Below the pieces are notes generated by a model. The model was not told where the DNA came from, did no database searches, and saw nothing but the letters and a program-made list of their open reading frames with translations. DNA of 64,000 nucleotides, from NCBI GenBank assembly GCA_036417435.1, contig CM070901.1, positions 52,359,001-52,423,000 on the forward strand, given 5' to 3'. Source of the DNA: Inia geoffrensis (taxonomy: Eukaryota > Chordata > Mammalia > Artiodactyla > Iniidae). Each line of letters opens with the position of its first letter. Within the stretch, counting starts at the first letter, position 1. Positions 44,938 to 57,582 of this stretch are shown one piece after another. The translations under genes and the position numbers were made by a program.

Positions 44938-44990
44938 TATACCATTGTAAAGCAATTATACTCCAATAAAGATGTTTTAAAATTTTTTAA
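44938..44990 (+). mobile_element. Short LINE-1 3' tail
   Basis: 'ataccattgtaaagcaatta' followed by 'tactccaataaagatgttt' and A/T-rich tail: the last 50 or so bases of an L1. Duplication not clear. Confidence 0.8.
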
Positions 44991-45531
44991 AAAGAAAGAT
45001 TAAAAAAAAATACTGCCTTGTGTGGAAGCTTCTCGTGAGTACCAGGAACAAGGCAGGAGCCTCTGAATTGGCCGCTGAGAGGTGGAGGGAGATAAGAGCC
45101 ATGGTGGAGGGTTGGGCCGGGGACATGGGAGGAGGCAGGGATATTTTCCTGAACGACTGTGCATGAAAAGAAGATGGGAGCAGATTCAAGCTTAGGGAGA
45201 CGAAATGGCACATGAATGCGTTTAGACAAAAATGTGGATGGAACAAAAATAAGAGGCTGTGGGTCTAGCTGTGATCTGAGAGGGAGTGTGAGTGAGTGGT
45301 CCACGTGTGAACACGGTTTCTCCTGCAAGGTGCACTCTGAGAGAACCATTGTGCAAGGAGTTGGGTGCGCCAGAGGAAGAGCTTATCAAACAGCACTTAA
45401 GGCCAGGGATGGAGGTGGGTTTGTGTGCGAATGTTGTGTGGGCATTGGGAAGGAGAGAAAATAGAAGGAAAGGGGTTATGGGGAAGGTGTTAATTGCCTC
45501 CCCGCCCTGTTCTGTAACCTGACTGTAAACA

Positions 45532-45629
45532 TAGTTTCCTTGTAAGGCTTTTTAATGGACCGCTGGGGTGGACATGTGGCTAGTTTCCTTGTCAGGCTTT
45601 TTAATGGACCGCTGGGGTGAACATGTGGC
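45532..45629 (+). repeat. 49-bp tandem duplication, 2 copies
   Basis: Unit 1 is 45532-45580 and unit 2 is 45581-45629. Each starts tagtttccttgt and ends catgtggc. The two units differ at two positions only. Confidence 0.95.
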
Positions 45630-46048
45630 TGTGTGCCGTGTCAGGAGTGATGGTATTGAGGCGGGCAGCCCTGGGGCATTGCTTCTCCCCTGCAGTTCAT
45701 CATGTCTGAATTAAAAAGGGAATTGTTTGGACAAGCCTACTAAGTGAATGTTTTTCCAGCATTAGTGGGAGAGCTTAAGTAGCTCTCATTGGATAGAAAC
45801 AACATCTAACCACCTCTAGCTGTGCCAGGAGAGAAAATTTCTATAACAACATTCACGTGGCATCTTTCCTTTGCTTCCCTGGTTTCCTGCATTTCAGACT
45901 GGTCTAAAGCATCTGTCCAAAACTCTGCCTGGGTTGAACTTACTACCCTGCATCCATCTCCTAAATTGTCCCCAAACCATCAGGCCTGTTTGGACACTCT
46001 GATTTGGTGCTGTTTCAGCAAGATTGTGAGTGAGCATGTTTTCACTTG

Positions 46049-46088
<40 letters not shown>

Positions 46089-47005
46089 CATAAAAAAGTG
46101 TGTAGCACTGAGGAGAGAGGAACCCTGGTTACAGAGACTCTCCAAGGGGCAATTGCTATAGGAAAGTATTCAAGCAAAATTATCTGCATGAGTTTTCTAC
46201 TTCTCTCTGTAAGAGCCACGCCAAGCCACAGGAATCCCAGCTCCTGGGTTATTTCTAGTTATGCCATCTCCAGTCTATTTCCAGGAGAATATACCAAGGG
46301 AAGCCAAACACTGTAAAGAGAATTGTCCAAGGTTGTGTTATGTGGGGAAAAAAAAAGTAAATAGTTTTGGGTCTGTACTTTGGGAAGGGGAAGAGGAAGC
46401 CAATGCGGAGGCGGGGAGACCAGCTGCTCATCTAAGGGGAAAGGTGCTGGGATTCTTTTGTGTCTTGGAGCAGGTCTCTCTGAGGCTGCCTAGCCAGGGA
46501 AGGAGGTGGGATCTGCAGAGAGACCCAGATGGAGAAGCTGACGAGGAGCTGGAGAGAAACCTGCTCTGCCAGTAGAGAAGGTGAGGACAAAGAGGAGAGA
46601 AATTGTCGTTGAGGCCAAAAGCGTTCCCGGGTTCTGCCTGCACCATTAACTCTGCGGAGGGAGGGCCTTGGTCGCAGCCAGTGCAGGTGTGAACGCTCAA
46701 GTCATCACTTGGAAAATTGGGCCCTGGTGGCAGGAGCCGCCAGCTGCTCACTGATGGACTCTGATGCCTTCCAAGTCAAGCCTGAGCCCAGCATCCCCAC
46801 CCCTGCTCCCCTTTCCCGGCAGTGTACTTGGCCCCCCACTGCCACCCTCCTCCCTCCAATCCTTTGCAGCTTCTCATGTAATTTGCTGGTAACAAGCCTC
46901 ATAAAGTTTGATTGTGCTTGTGAGGACTGCAGACAGACGAGTGGAGTGAGCTCATGCTTCTGGCAGTGGAGCACGAGGGTTAATGCAAGTCCCAGAGGGA
47001 GCTGC
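45630..47005. other. Unique sequence, nothing recognised
   Basis: No gene recognised. Contains the (GT)n at 46052-46087. Open frames crossing it are low complexity or pass into the SINE at 47.0 kb. Confidence 0.4.
46052..46087. repeat. (GT)18 microsatellite
   Basis: Uninterrupted GT dinucleotide repeat. Confidence 0.95.
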
Positions 47006-47020
47006 CTGCCTGAGCTTTTT

Positions 47021-47224
47021 TTTTTTTTTTTTGCGGTACGCGGGCCTCTCACTGCTGTGGCCCCTCCCGTTGCGGAGCACAGGCTCCGGACGCGCAGGCT
47101 CAGCAGCCATGGCTCACGGGCCCAGCCGCTCCGGGGCACGTGGCATCTTACCGGACAGGGGCACAAACCCACGTCCCCTGCATCGGCAGGCGGACTCTCA
47201 ACCACTGCGCCACCAGGGAAGCCC
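47021..47224 (-). mobile_element. CHR-type SINE, antisense
   Basis: T tract on the left, '...accagggaagccc' on the right. Duplication ctgcctgagcttttt (47006-47020) / ctgcctgggcttttt (47225-47239), 14 of 15 identical. Confidence 0.95.
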
Positions 47225-47239
47225 CTGCCTGGGCTTTTT

Positions 47240-48190
47240 CAGGAATGGGAGGTAAGTTAACCACCTTCATGCTTTCAAAGTGTCAGGAAAGTAAAACCTC
47301 ACATGCTCTTGCTGGGCTGTATAGCCGTGTTCTCTGAATTCTTACGGTTTATCAGCTCCTTTTACAAGTCCAACCCCCTCTCTCCTCTGCTCCCATCTCC
47401 TGGGACCTTCAAATCATCATAAAGCCAAACCTTTATTGTCATCTCATCGTCTTGAACCGTTGAGCCCATCCATCGTTTCATTGTCTCTTCTGTCACTCTC
47501 CATCCTCCCAACCTCTCTTAATCCCTTCCCATTATTGTTGTCACACCCCTCCTCTTCCTTCTTTCCCAAGAATCCTTAACTCCTACTCCCTCCCCCTCCT
47601 CCTCTTCCTCTTCCCCCACCCCCATCTCGCTCTCTTTCCCGTATCCTCTGTACTTTCCTGGACCTCTGTCCTAGGCTTATTGGCTTGGCATCTCAGGGGT
47701 ACATAGACAGATGGACAGAGACCAGAGCAATGAAGCAGGCAGTTTCCCAAGGTGAACGAAAAGGTTTTACTCTTGATTCTTCCGAACCAGCCAAGGCACT
47801 TCTCAATTTAGCAAACGTGTGGAACACCATTAGGTACAGCTACCATGTTAAACACTGGGGCTTAACTCTACTGTCTAACTTGGAATCTGAATTACCACAA
47901 CTTTTACTACTAATATTATCGCTAAACTATCTTTTGCAAATAGTACCATTGTTAATTTGCAAGCTTATTAAATATCTCTTCTATTGTTATCCATTCAAAT
48001 AAATACATCTTTATTGGGTACCTTTGATGTGGCAGTCATTATGCTAATCATTGGAGACATAAAGTGCCCTTCATAAGATTTACAAAAGTCTCTGGACTAG
48101 TCAGACCCCAGGACATTCACTGGCTAGGCCAAGGTTACAGAACTGATGAATGGACAGCTTGGGCTTTTTCAGTTAGACCTAATGCCCTTC
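47240..48190. other. Unique sequence with polypyrimidine tract
   Basis: No gene recognised. A C/T-rich tract lies at about 47540-47640, and a possible reversed L2 tail near 48000-48075. Confidence 0.4.
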
Positions 48191-48193
48191 CTT

Positions 48194-48370
48194 CAACGTG
48201 GTTTCTCAAACTTGTTTGTAGTACCTTGGAATCACCTGGGAAACTAAAGTATACTGATGTCTGGGTCCCACTCCCAGAGATTCTAATTTCATTTCTATGG
48301 GGTATGGCTTGGGCTCAAGATTTTTAAAAGTTCCCCAACCGATTCTAATATGCAGCAAAGAGCCACCATC
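48194..48370 (+). mobile_element. MER5A-type hAT element
   Basis: 'gtggtttctcaaacttgttt', 'ttggaatcacctgggaaact', 'cactcccagagattctaatt' and 'agttccccaaccgattctaa' match MER5A in order; internal decay is moderate. Confidence 0.65.
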
Positions 48371-48389
48371 CAGAGCTCTTTGTAAACTC

Positions 48390-49198
48390 TACTATCTAGT
48401 ATTGTACCGGTTTTTGTGTGCTTGTTTGTGCAAGAGTGAACCTTGTTTCCTCTGTGAGGCTGTAAACAACTTGGGTATACACCTGTGTCTCCTACATTTT
48501 CTGTATGGCCCATAAGGCTTAGCGCAATGCTGAATGAAACTGAGAGAGACATCACTGTTTGTTGAATTACTACAAGTATTATAACAAGTTGGAGGGTGGG
48601 GTTTGGTGGCAGGAAAGATTAGCAAAGGAGTTCTCAGCCCCTCACCTGGTGGCAGTGAACCTGAGCCGTTTTCTGACAACTCTTAAAAGCACCCCACAAC
48701 AAAATGGCTCTCTTTTAAAATTCAAACAAGCTCCCTTACTTGCCCTCTCTCTCAATTTTTCCCACTTTTATCTCTCGCAGGATTCCCCAGGAATTTTCTC
48801 TCTCCATTTAAAATTTTCTATCTTCCAAACTGCAAACAGATGCCAGGTTGGCTTCCAGAACACTTTCCCCCTTTCAAAGCTGGCACCTGGAAGCCAGGCT
48901 TTGCCACCAGCACAAGGAGGATCCAGTCCTACCCTTCTACCATTGTCCATGCTACCCAAGGGCCTCCATGTAGAGGACCCATAGTTGTGAGCACAGCCTT
49001 CAAGGACAGCCAAGCCCGTTGCTCCCACACTGTCTGAGCCCTCACCAGAATACTTTTAACTCTCCTTTCGTGGCAATATCGGCTCTTTCCAGCATGCACC
49101 TCAAAACTCTTCCAGCTCCGCTCTTTACCCAGTTCCACAGCAACTTCCACATTTTTAGGTATTTGTTACAGCAGCACCCCGTGATCAATACCGATTTC
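48390..49198. other. Unique sequence, nothing recognised
   Basis: No gene recognised. Short open frames only. Confidence 0.4.
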
Positions 49199-49202
49199 TG
49201 TC

Positions 49203-49558
49203 TTAGTCTGCTCAGGCTGCTATAACAAAATACCATGGACTGGGTGGCTTAAACAACAGAAATTTATTTCTCACAGTTCTGGAGGCTGGGAAATCCAAGA
49301 TTGCGGTGCCAGCTGGTTCTGTTTGGTGAGGGCTCCCTTGCAGATGGCCGCCTTCTTGCTGTATCCTCACATGGCAGACAAAGATCTCGTGTCTGTTCCT
49401 CTTCTTATAAGGGCATTAATCCCATCATGAGATCCTCTCATGACCTAATCTAACTCTAATGTATCTCCCAAAGGCCTCATCTCCAAATGCCATCACACTT
49501 GGGATTAGGGCTTCAACACATGAGTTTTTGAGGGGACACAAACATTCAGTCTGTACTT
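49203..49558 (-). mobile_element. MLT1-type solo LTR, antisense
   Basis: 'tagtctgctcaggctgctat', 'aacaaaataccatggactgg', 'ctcacagttctggaggctgg' and 'gggattagggcttcaacaca' reproduce reversed MLT1 across its full length. Non-coding fossil. Confidence 0.8.
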
Positions 49559-49559
49559 A

Positions 49560-50900
49560 TAGATACCCTACATCTGTGGGTGGGGAATGGGATTAGAGTA
49601 TTTGCCTCATGTAAACTCAAAGGATCAGCTGTCAGCAAATCCTTACCCCCCAAAACTTCTTGGTTCTAGAACAAAGTATTATATAGCTCCATCTTGCAAA
49701 ATGCAGAGTTGTGAGACATGGAGGTAGGGAAAGGTAGGGTTTTTGCTTTTAAGAAACTGCTTGAAAGGGTTCCTTCCTTCCTTCCTTCATGCATTCAGTG
49801 AGGGCTACAGTGAGTTGTGGTGGGAGAAGTGGGGGAGGGGCAGGAAGAAAGGATAAATTGGAGAGGCCAGCCAGTGGCATATCAGGAAAGCCCTCAGGTG
49901 TCACTCTGGGGCGTCTGGCCTTCAGTCTGATTACTTGACACACCCCTAGTCTGGGGGGAGTGACCAGCCAGCCTCTGCCACAGGATCTTTTCTGCCACTG
50001 AGTATTCAGTATATGAGGGTGGGTTCAAAAGCAACTGCCCAAGTGCTCAGTTGATTGTCAGATGGCAATGCCACCACCTCCTACAAAGACACTCTCAGGT
50101 TGAAGTTTCAAGGACATTTCTCCCATCGTGTTGAGCTTGTATGCAACAAAAGAAAACAGTAGGCAATTTCTGGTTGGGTATTATACTCTCTTTGAGGACT
50201 GCAGTCATGCCAACAATAGGCAACATATTCACTAACCTATTTTAAACAACAAGGACTCCCCCACCCACTGCCAAAAAAAAAAAAAAAAAAGAAAACCCAT
50301 GTTTCCAAAGGCACCTGCCATGTCTGCTCTCGGTTGATGCCAGAGATTTTTAAGGATGAAAGCTTCCATAGCTGTAATTTTTAAAATACCACCTAAAACA
50401 TGGTTCCATTGTTCTCCTGTCTGACACAACAGCCTCCATGGTCTCCCCTAAGTCCCTTCTTAGCAGAAGGAGGGCAAAAATCATTCCAGAGCTGAGGCCA
50501 GAAAAGACCCCACTGAATATACTTTTGTTTGCTTTTTAAACATCATTACCAGAATCTCTGAAAATTCCGTGTGTTCTGTTTGCTGAAGGGCCTTGAGTTC
50601 TCAATAAAGCTGAGTTTGCAGAAGCCCCAAGGGAATTCTATGTCCCTCACCACATGCTCAGGGACAGGCACCACTGGCTCCTTTCTCGATTTATATATAT
50701 ATTGAGAAACCTGTTGAGCTTTTGAAGAAAGTAAAAAGCTTATTTCTGTTCATTCTGGGTAACTTTCTATTAACCTTACTTTTTCCAATCTAATCTTGCC
50801 ATTCAGTTTCTGCCACAGGACAGTCACATTCAAAAATAGGAGAAGGAAATGTTGAAAAAGGATGGACTGGGTTTGCAGGGGAGAAGAATTAGACTCCTGT
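49560..50900. other. Unique sequence, nothing recognised
   Basis: No gene recognised. An A-run of about 18 lies at 50273-50290 without an attached SINE or L1 body. Confidence 0.4.
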
Positions 50901-50909
50901 AAGGGTAGC

Positions 50910-51055
50910 AGGAATTTTACAGATTCTATTCTCATGACAACCAGGGAGGCAGGTAAAAGCATCCCCATTTCACAAATGAGGTTATAGAAACTCAGATAAT
51001 TTGAATAATTTGCCCAAGAGCACAAAGGTGGGAAGTGGCAGACTGGGTGCTATAG
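50910..51055 (-). mobile_element. MIR fragment, antisense
   Basis: 'ttctcatgacaaccagggag', 'ccccatttcacaaatgaggt' and 'aatttgcccaagagcacaaa' follow the reversed MIR order. Confidence 0.6.
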
Positions 51056-51395
51056 GTCTGCACACAGGGCAGGCTCCTAATTAGTATCTGTGGGTTTGAA
51101 ATTCCATGTATAAAATTAGCTGGGGGAAGAGAAGGCTTTCTTTGATTAATTTGGGAAAATGATTAATGAGGGATGTAAAATTTGATAAAAAGAATATGCC
51201 ATCAGATTTGTAAAATGCTTTTCTACCTTAGGAAATCTTCTGCAGCTCTTTTCTCATAGGAGAGAAGGACCAAATGAAATATGGATTTTTCAGGCAAAGA
51301 AGCCGCAGCTTGACAGGATCATTTAATGAATTAGGGACAGACTAGGGGGGGAACGCAGGCTCCCAGCACCTAAGTCAGAGGCCTCAACATTACAT

Positions 51396-51560
51396 CTATG
51401 CTTCTCAAGCCTTGGCATGCTTCAAAATCAATACAGATTTCCAGAGACCACCGCAGAGCCACTGTATCACCATTTCCGGAAATGGGCCGTGGGAGAGTTA
51501 TTTTAAACAAACTCCCCAGATGCTTTTTCCTGACACCAATGTTTGTGAACACTTGCACTA
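51396..51560 (+). mobile_element. MER5-type hAT fragment (tentative)
   Basis: 'atgcttctcaagccttggca' at the left and 'aaactccccagatgcttttt' near the right resemble MER5 ends and its distal segment; the middle is degraded. Confidence 0.4.
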
Positions 51561-51564
51561 TTTT

Positions 51565-54500
51565 TTTGTTTTTTCGTTACTTAGACTTGGTGAGTTGGAT
51601 GTCCTAGTCCCTCCCTCGCACTGAGGTGAAACTAAGACCCCTCTAGGATATTGGTGTCTTCTAACCCAGATACTGTTCAAGAAGGGAGACAAGAAAATAC
51701 CCCTCATTGGCTCTCATATTTCACAAACTTCACTGTTAGCTAATTCTTCCTTGTATCTAACTATAGCTTTTCCTTAGCCAGGTTTTTTTTTTTCATTTTC
51801 TCTTCATTAGGAAAAGAGAACATAAGATCGCCATCCCTTGTGTAATAACAGTCCCTATAATTGAAAGCGCCTCTTATGTCTTTCTTCAGAGTCTTCTATG
51901 TCAGACTGAATACTCTGCCCTTGCAGCACCAGAGTTATGAAATATTTTTAGATTGAGGCAATTCTAAGTTATGGACCCTGAGGAGAGCATCAAAGAGATG
52001 CTCCAAAGATATACGTTTTTTCCAAAGTGACATATTTTGAATAAATATTATTAAAGATGCACACTAATTTTACTTAACAAGGAAAATATGCATTTTCAAT
52101 TTCCTTTTGTTGCCCTACATTTTATTTTTAAAAAACCTAACCTAGAGTTATAAAGCATATAAAAATTAAAACAATCTTTAAAATCACCGATCACAATGAT
52201 ACACTATTTATGCAAATCAGTGAAAGTGACCAGACTTCTTTTATGCATTGCTCAATCCAGATTTATAGCTGCCCAATATCTAGGGGAAAAGGTGGGTCAG
52301 ACAAGCTTATTTTTTTTACTCACTTTCCTGTAACTATTTTTCCCCCCTCTTACAAGAAAATCAGTGTCCGTAAAATGTGGGAAAACACCCTCTCTTCCTC
52401 TGATCTTTTTCCCTACCCACTCCCCCAAAAAATAACCCAAACTATTTCTTTTACCAAATCCCTGGGAGATAATTCCAGTCTGGACTTAAAAAGACGATAT
52501 CTGTATGTTTTCTCCTGACATAAAAGATCATAAAAATGCCCTGGGTGGGGGAAGGACAAATCATTTGAGAGCTATGACGTGGTTAACAGAAAGGAGCAGA
52601 GGTCTCCATCCACAGTCAAGTCACTTTGACAGGATGCTTCTCTTTTAGCACTTGGCTGATATGTGTGCTCACTTAGTCTGCGACACCTCTGGTACCACTG
52701 GGGGCTTGGGACTTTCCTGTCTCTATTGTCGTATTCTAAAAAGTTTATTAAACGTATGCATTAGGGCCAGATTCAATACCGAGTCAGATTCTAAGTTCTG
52801 AATCCAGTAAAAAAAAAAAAAAAATGTATAGTTAGCTGCTGTTTGTTTCCTTTTGTTCTACCTTTTTGTCTTGCTTGTTAGAAAATTTTAAACATTTAGA
52901 AATAGACAAATAAAAATAAACTCATTCGAGAAGGTGTTCAAGTCAGTGCACTCTTCCTTCCCAGCTCCACCAACGGAAGTACCACAGGCAGAATTATTCA
53001 GCAAAGAGACCTGCATGCCCTGTGGAGAAGGAAGGAGTGACATTAACACATGGGATTGGCATGCACAGTAAGTGCCTGTCGGCAGGAAATATGTACAGAC
53101 ATGGTGCTTTATGACCCGTAGACGCCACTCTTCCCATCGTCAGCCAACTTTATCTGGAAAGACCATTCTGCCTGATGTCCTAAATGTCACAGACAAAAGA
53201 GCTTTTTTGTTCCTAAAGGATCATTTCCTCACTCAAGGCTTTTGGCTGTCAATGCATCTACAAAGAAAAGCAACAAACCATACCTGGGAAAGACATCAAT
53301 GGCAACACCTTCCTCTAGCTCAGGGGATCAGGGCAATAAAAGAAGACAAGACAGAGGTAGCCAACCCCTTTCCATCATAGGCCAAAAACAAATGTGGCTT
53401 GCAGATGCCTTGGACAGCGATGGACATTTGGCTCAGGACTGCCTACATTTGTTTCACAGTCAACGACATGCATACACTGACGGGAACAATCAAAAGTTCT
53501 CTCTTCCGCTCTACCCTGACCTGAGCACATACACAAGTAGCAGAGACTCTGCACACACATACTCAGCTGAGCTGTTCGGATGTTCCGCTATTCACCCTAG
53601 AAAACTATGTGAAGGGAAGATGCTCAAACAACCCTTCAACCCAGTAAGTCTTCTTTGAGAACCATGGTTATAATGGCTTTACAGAAAGAGAGGGATGATT
53701 CAAAAGCAGTTTCTTCAAATTCTATTGCAGCCTAGAATGCCAATCAGATCAGGACAATGCAAGGAGGGTCCTTGGCTCCTTTAGATTGTAAACTGATGCG
53801 GTGTTATCTGGTGTCTCCTGCTTGAGGAAATGCAATATCTTGAATCTACATATGCACACTGTCTTCACAGAAATATACTCACGCGGTATCCCCAAAGGTT
53901 GGCCTAATGACACATTTTGCAGCGGCTTTCTCCCTCCCTTTCTTGACATTCCTACTTTCCTGCCTTCCCACATTCTGTGTGGTTGTCCAGGAGGGACTGT
54001 CCCTCCTTAGACCTGACCTTTGTTTCTTCCTGAGGAGATTCCCATGGGAATCTAACTTTTTGCTTGGTTTTCTACCAGCCTAATTGGAATTGAGTTAGGG
54101 ATGGCTGGCTATTTTACTTCCCACATTTTTGTGCTAGGGTCATTCCCAGATGGCATTTATTCTTTAAAAGCTTTTGTTGATATTGCAATCTGAAGAAATG
54201 ACAATTGTGGCCATGCCAGTAGAGAGTTAGGCCCATAGAAATCCCCATGCATATGGTGATCAGGAGTTCTCATTTCTACAGACTCCTGAATTCTAAAGCT
54301 CTTCCTTCAAAGGATGAGCCCTGTATGCAATTCCTCCTTTCAATCTAACTCAGCAAATATTTTGCTGGTAGTAACGGAAACATACACTTGGTACATCATT
54401 GACCCCGGTAATATGGAGGAATGAAAAAGCTATGCCTCATTTTCTCCAAGGTACCTGTTGGTGCAAATGAGATTCAACCACACATGAAAGAGCCACAACT

Positions 54501-55200
54501 CAGCAGGATAAAACTCATAATCAGACACTAAACTCTGATGCAGAGCTGACAATACTGCACAAGTTCAAAGAGGGGTAAATCAATGTGAATGGCTATTCTG
54601 CAGGGTTGAGTGGGTTAGGGGTTGGCAGGCAGAAGGAGAAAGACATTCAAGGTATGGAAAATGTGCTCGGCTATCATAGGGATCAGAGCTAACCCAAAGC
54701 TGATGCTCTGAGCCGTCTCTAAGTACTGAGTGAAACCCTGCCTCTTTTGAATTTTATTTTGCACCTTTGGATGGCTCCCAAGGTGAAGGTGAGACAAGAT
54801 GACATTTGCCCACGAGCAGACCATCAACACAGTTGGGGACGGTGATCTCAAAGCCTGGTTCTTCAGGCAGAACATGAACAAATATCCATCGACAACTTGG
54901 GAAGTGAAATATTTCCAAATGATCAAGTGCCCAAGGTCAAGGGTTCAATCCTGGGTAGGCCAGTTAGCTTTGCCTGTTTCACGACATGAGTCAGTGCTGC
55001 TAACCCCAAGCCAACTGTTCCGTGTTAGTTATAAGAAGCCTGGACAAGAACATAAATGGATTATGATGAATCTGCCCCCACCATTAAAAACTTCCCCAGC
55101 TTGATACTAGCTGGCTTACTGATGCTGTACTGGCAATCTCAAAGCTTTTTTCTTTTTGCTCTGTTTGTTTTTGTTTTTATAGAGCACATCGTTAGAACAT
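51565..55200. other. Unique sequence, no gene recognised
   Basis: No confident repeats or genes. An A-run lies near 52809-52824. The longest open frames (53242-53658 plus; 54799-55104 plus; 54615-54926 minus) show no domain, signal peptide or splice context I recognise. Confidence 0.4.
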
Positions 55201-55204
55201 ATGC

Positions 55205-55485
55205 ACAATAGCAGTATAGCATAGTGGCTGAATGTAGGCAGGAGGCACATTGCTTGGGTTAAAATCCTAGCTCTTTTCCTTAGCTGAATGACTTTGAACA
55301 AACTACTTGATGTCATTGTGCCTCAGGTTTTTTTCAATTTGAAGAATAGGGATGATGGTAATAATATTTTCATAAGAGTGTTTTGAGGAATAAATGAGAT
55401 AGTACATGTATAAGGATTAGAAGAGTGCCGTGGTATATTGGACATGCAGTAAATACCAAGTCATCACTATGACGATGGTCATTAT
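55205..55485 (+). mobile_element. MIR SINE, nearly full length
   Basis: Begins 'atagcagtatagcatagtgg' and continues 'gggttaaaatcctagctctt', 'gtgcctcaggtttttttc', 'gaggaataaatgagatagta' and '...ggtcattattcatg'. This is the full MIR order with ordinary decay. Confidence 0.75.
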
Positions 55486-55489
55486 TCAT

Positions 55490-56915
55490 GCAGAATGGAT
55501 CTTAGAGGGCATCTAGCTAAATAATACCATTTTACAAATAAGGAAGCTCAGTTCTCAAGAGGTAAAGTGACTTTCTGAGTATCATTAGTAAAATGGGTAC
55601 TAGTACCCTTGGCTTCTGACTCATAAAAAATAAAATGTACATTTATGTGTTATCTCACTAACAAAGCACATTCACACACATTATTCCCCAAACTCTCCCT
55701 GTTACACCATGTTGCCTTTCCAAACTGAATTGCTAAAACATTTTTCAGGCACCCAAATATAAGAGTTCCGCAGGCCACAGTTCTCAGTGAGTTCCAGAAA
55801 GAGGTACTTGTGTAACGAGATGAGGGAAGGGCATGGGGAGAGCGTGTCCCAACAGTGCAGCAGACATATGTGGGGTCTTCAGTGCTGTGGCAAAGTTATG
55901 TTCCATTATTAATTTGTTGCTGTGTTAAATTAGCCATTTTTACGAGCAGTGAAGAGCATTCCTTCAGGGCAAGCTACATGATAGGCCATGAGCCCAACTG
56001 TCCCAACAGGCTGTTCTCTTTGATGATTAAGGTGGCTAACATGACACCAGGTTTGCTGCATTTCTTCTTTCTTGAAGGACTTAGTCTGGCCTTCATGAAA
56101 AAATATCTGCTTGTCTTTGGTCACTTGAAGCCTACCTCTCCCTCTGTCTTTGTCCCCTGCCTGAATCAGCTCACTTTCACCAGTGACTAACGAGCTGGTG
56201 TGCCACAGTCATCCACTTGGGGGTGTCCTTTTGATGGAGTGCAGCTGTCTTGTACAGGCATCAAACCACTTGAACAGTTCTATTTCTCTTCAAGCAAGAG
56301 GGAGAAAAGTATGTTTTACCAGAACTTCTTCAAGGGAGACCATTTTGTGTTGTTTGATAAATCACTTACGTTGGTGGGATGAGACTTCAAATTTATGTTT
56401 TATTAAGTAACAATAGCCTGATGGAGTATTCAGATGAGGGGCAGAATTACATGGGACACTAGAGGATAAAAGGCTGACTCTGGGTGTGGGAATTCTGTAT
56501 GAGGACCACAGTAGGAGTATAAGAGAGTTATATCTGGTAAGAAGACTTGAGATATTTGGCTCTTGGGGTAGGGGAGTGAAATATAAACTCTGCTTTCTAT
56601 TTTTCTTATGCTTCCTCAGTAAAATCTATTAACAAACATGAACTGGATTTCTTTTGAAAAACAATGAAGAAACCAGTATTGACAGACAATCTGGTAAAGA
56701 CAAGACAAAGACATTCTGCACGGTTGGTAGGAATCAGAGGAGCAGGAGGGAAGTTGAATAAAGAACGTGCCGAGCTACCCAGTGACAACCTGAGCAGTGG
56801 AAGAATTCTTCTTTCTACCAATAACTAGCTAATCCTTAGTAGGAATGACTGTCCTTCAACTTCCCTAATTTTGGAAACCTTTCCTTTTTCTTCCTTTTGT
56901 TCACAAGAAGAAAAA
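55490..56915. other. Unique sequence, nothing recognised
   Basis: No gene or clear repeat. Confidence 0.4.
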
Positions 56916-56925
56916 GGTTAGAGAT

Positions 56926-57292
56926 TGAATTGCATTCTTCCAAAATGCATAGGTTGAAGCCTAAATGTCCAACGTGACAGAATGTGGAGATAGGGACTTG
57001 GGGAGGTAATGAAGATTAAATGAGGTTGTAAGAGTGGGGCCCTAATCTGATAAGATTGGTGTCCTTATAAGCAGAAGAGACACCAAAGAGTTCTCTCTCT
57101 GCACGCACAGAGGACCCAGTGAGAAGGCAGCTGTCTACAAGCCAGAAAGAGGAGCCTCTTCCTGAAACCAACCCTACTGGCAGCTTGATCTTGGACTTCC
57201 AGCCTCCAGAACTGTGAGAAAATACATTTCTGTTGTTTGAGCCACTAAGTCTGAGGTGTTTTGTTACGGCAGCCCAAGCAGACTAAACACGA
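56926..57292 (+). mobile_element. MLT1-type solo LTR
   Basis: 'aaaatgcataggttgaagcc', 'gttgtaagagtggggcccta', 'gtccttataagcagaagaga', 'cttccagcctccagaactgt' and 'gttacggcagcccaagcaga' follow an MLT1-type LTR end to end. Confidence 0.75.
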
Positions 57293-57299
57293 TGTGTTG

Positions 57300-57519
57300 T
57301 TCCATTAAAAGAACACCCTCCCCTCACTGGTGGATATGACTTTATATTAATTTTTCCCACCTATTCTTTTACCTGGAATGCTGTACTAGTCAGTGTTCCC
57401 TCCTCTCCTGGAAATACAACTCCATACACAAGCCTATTTAGCTGGTGGACAGGGCTGGTGTTCAAATGTGCTATGAGTCCGCTGTCCCTCAGTGTTGGTA
57501 TCAAGTGCAACCAGAGGAG

Positions 57520-57582
<63 letters not shown>

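Noticed and set aside
53242..53658. 138-codon plus-strand open frame
   Set aside because: No recognisable domain, biased composition and no splice or Kozak support. Lengths like this are expected by chance in 64 kb.
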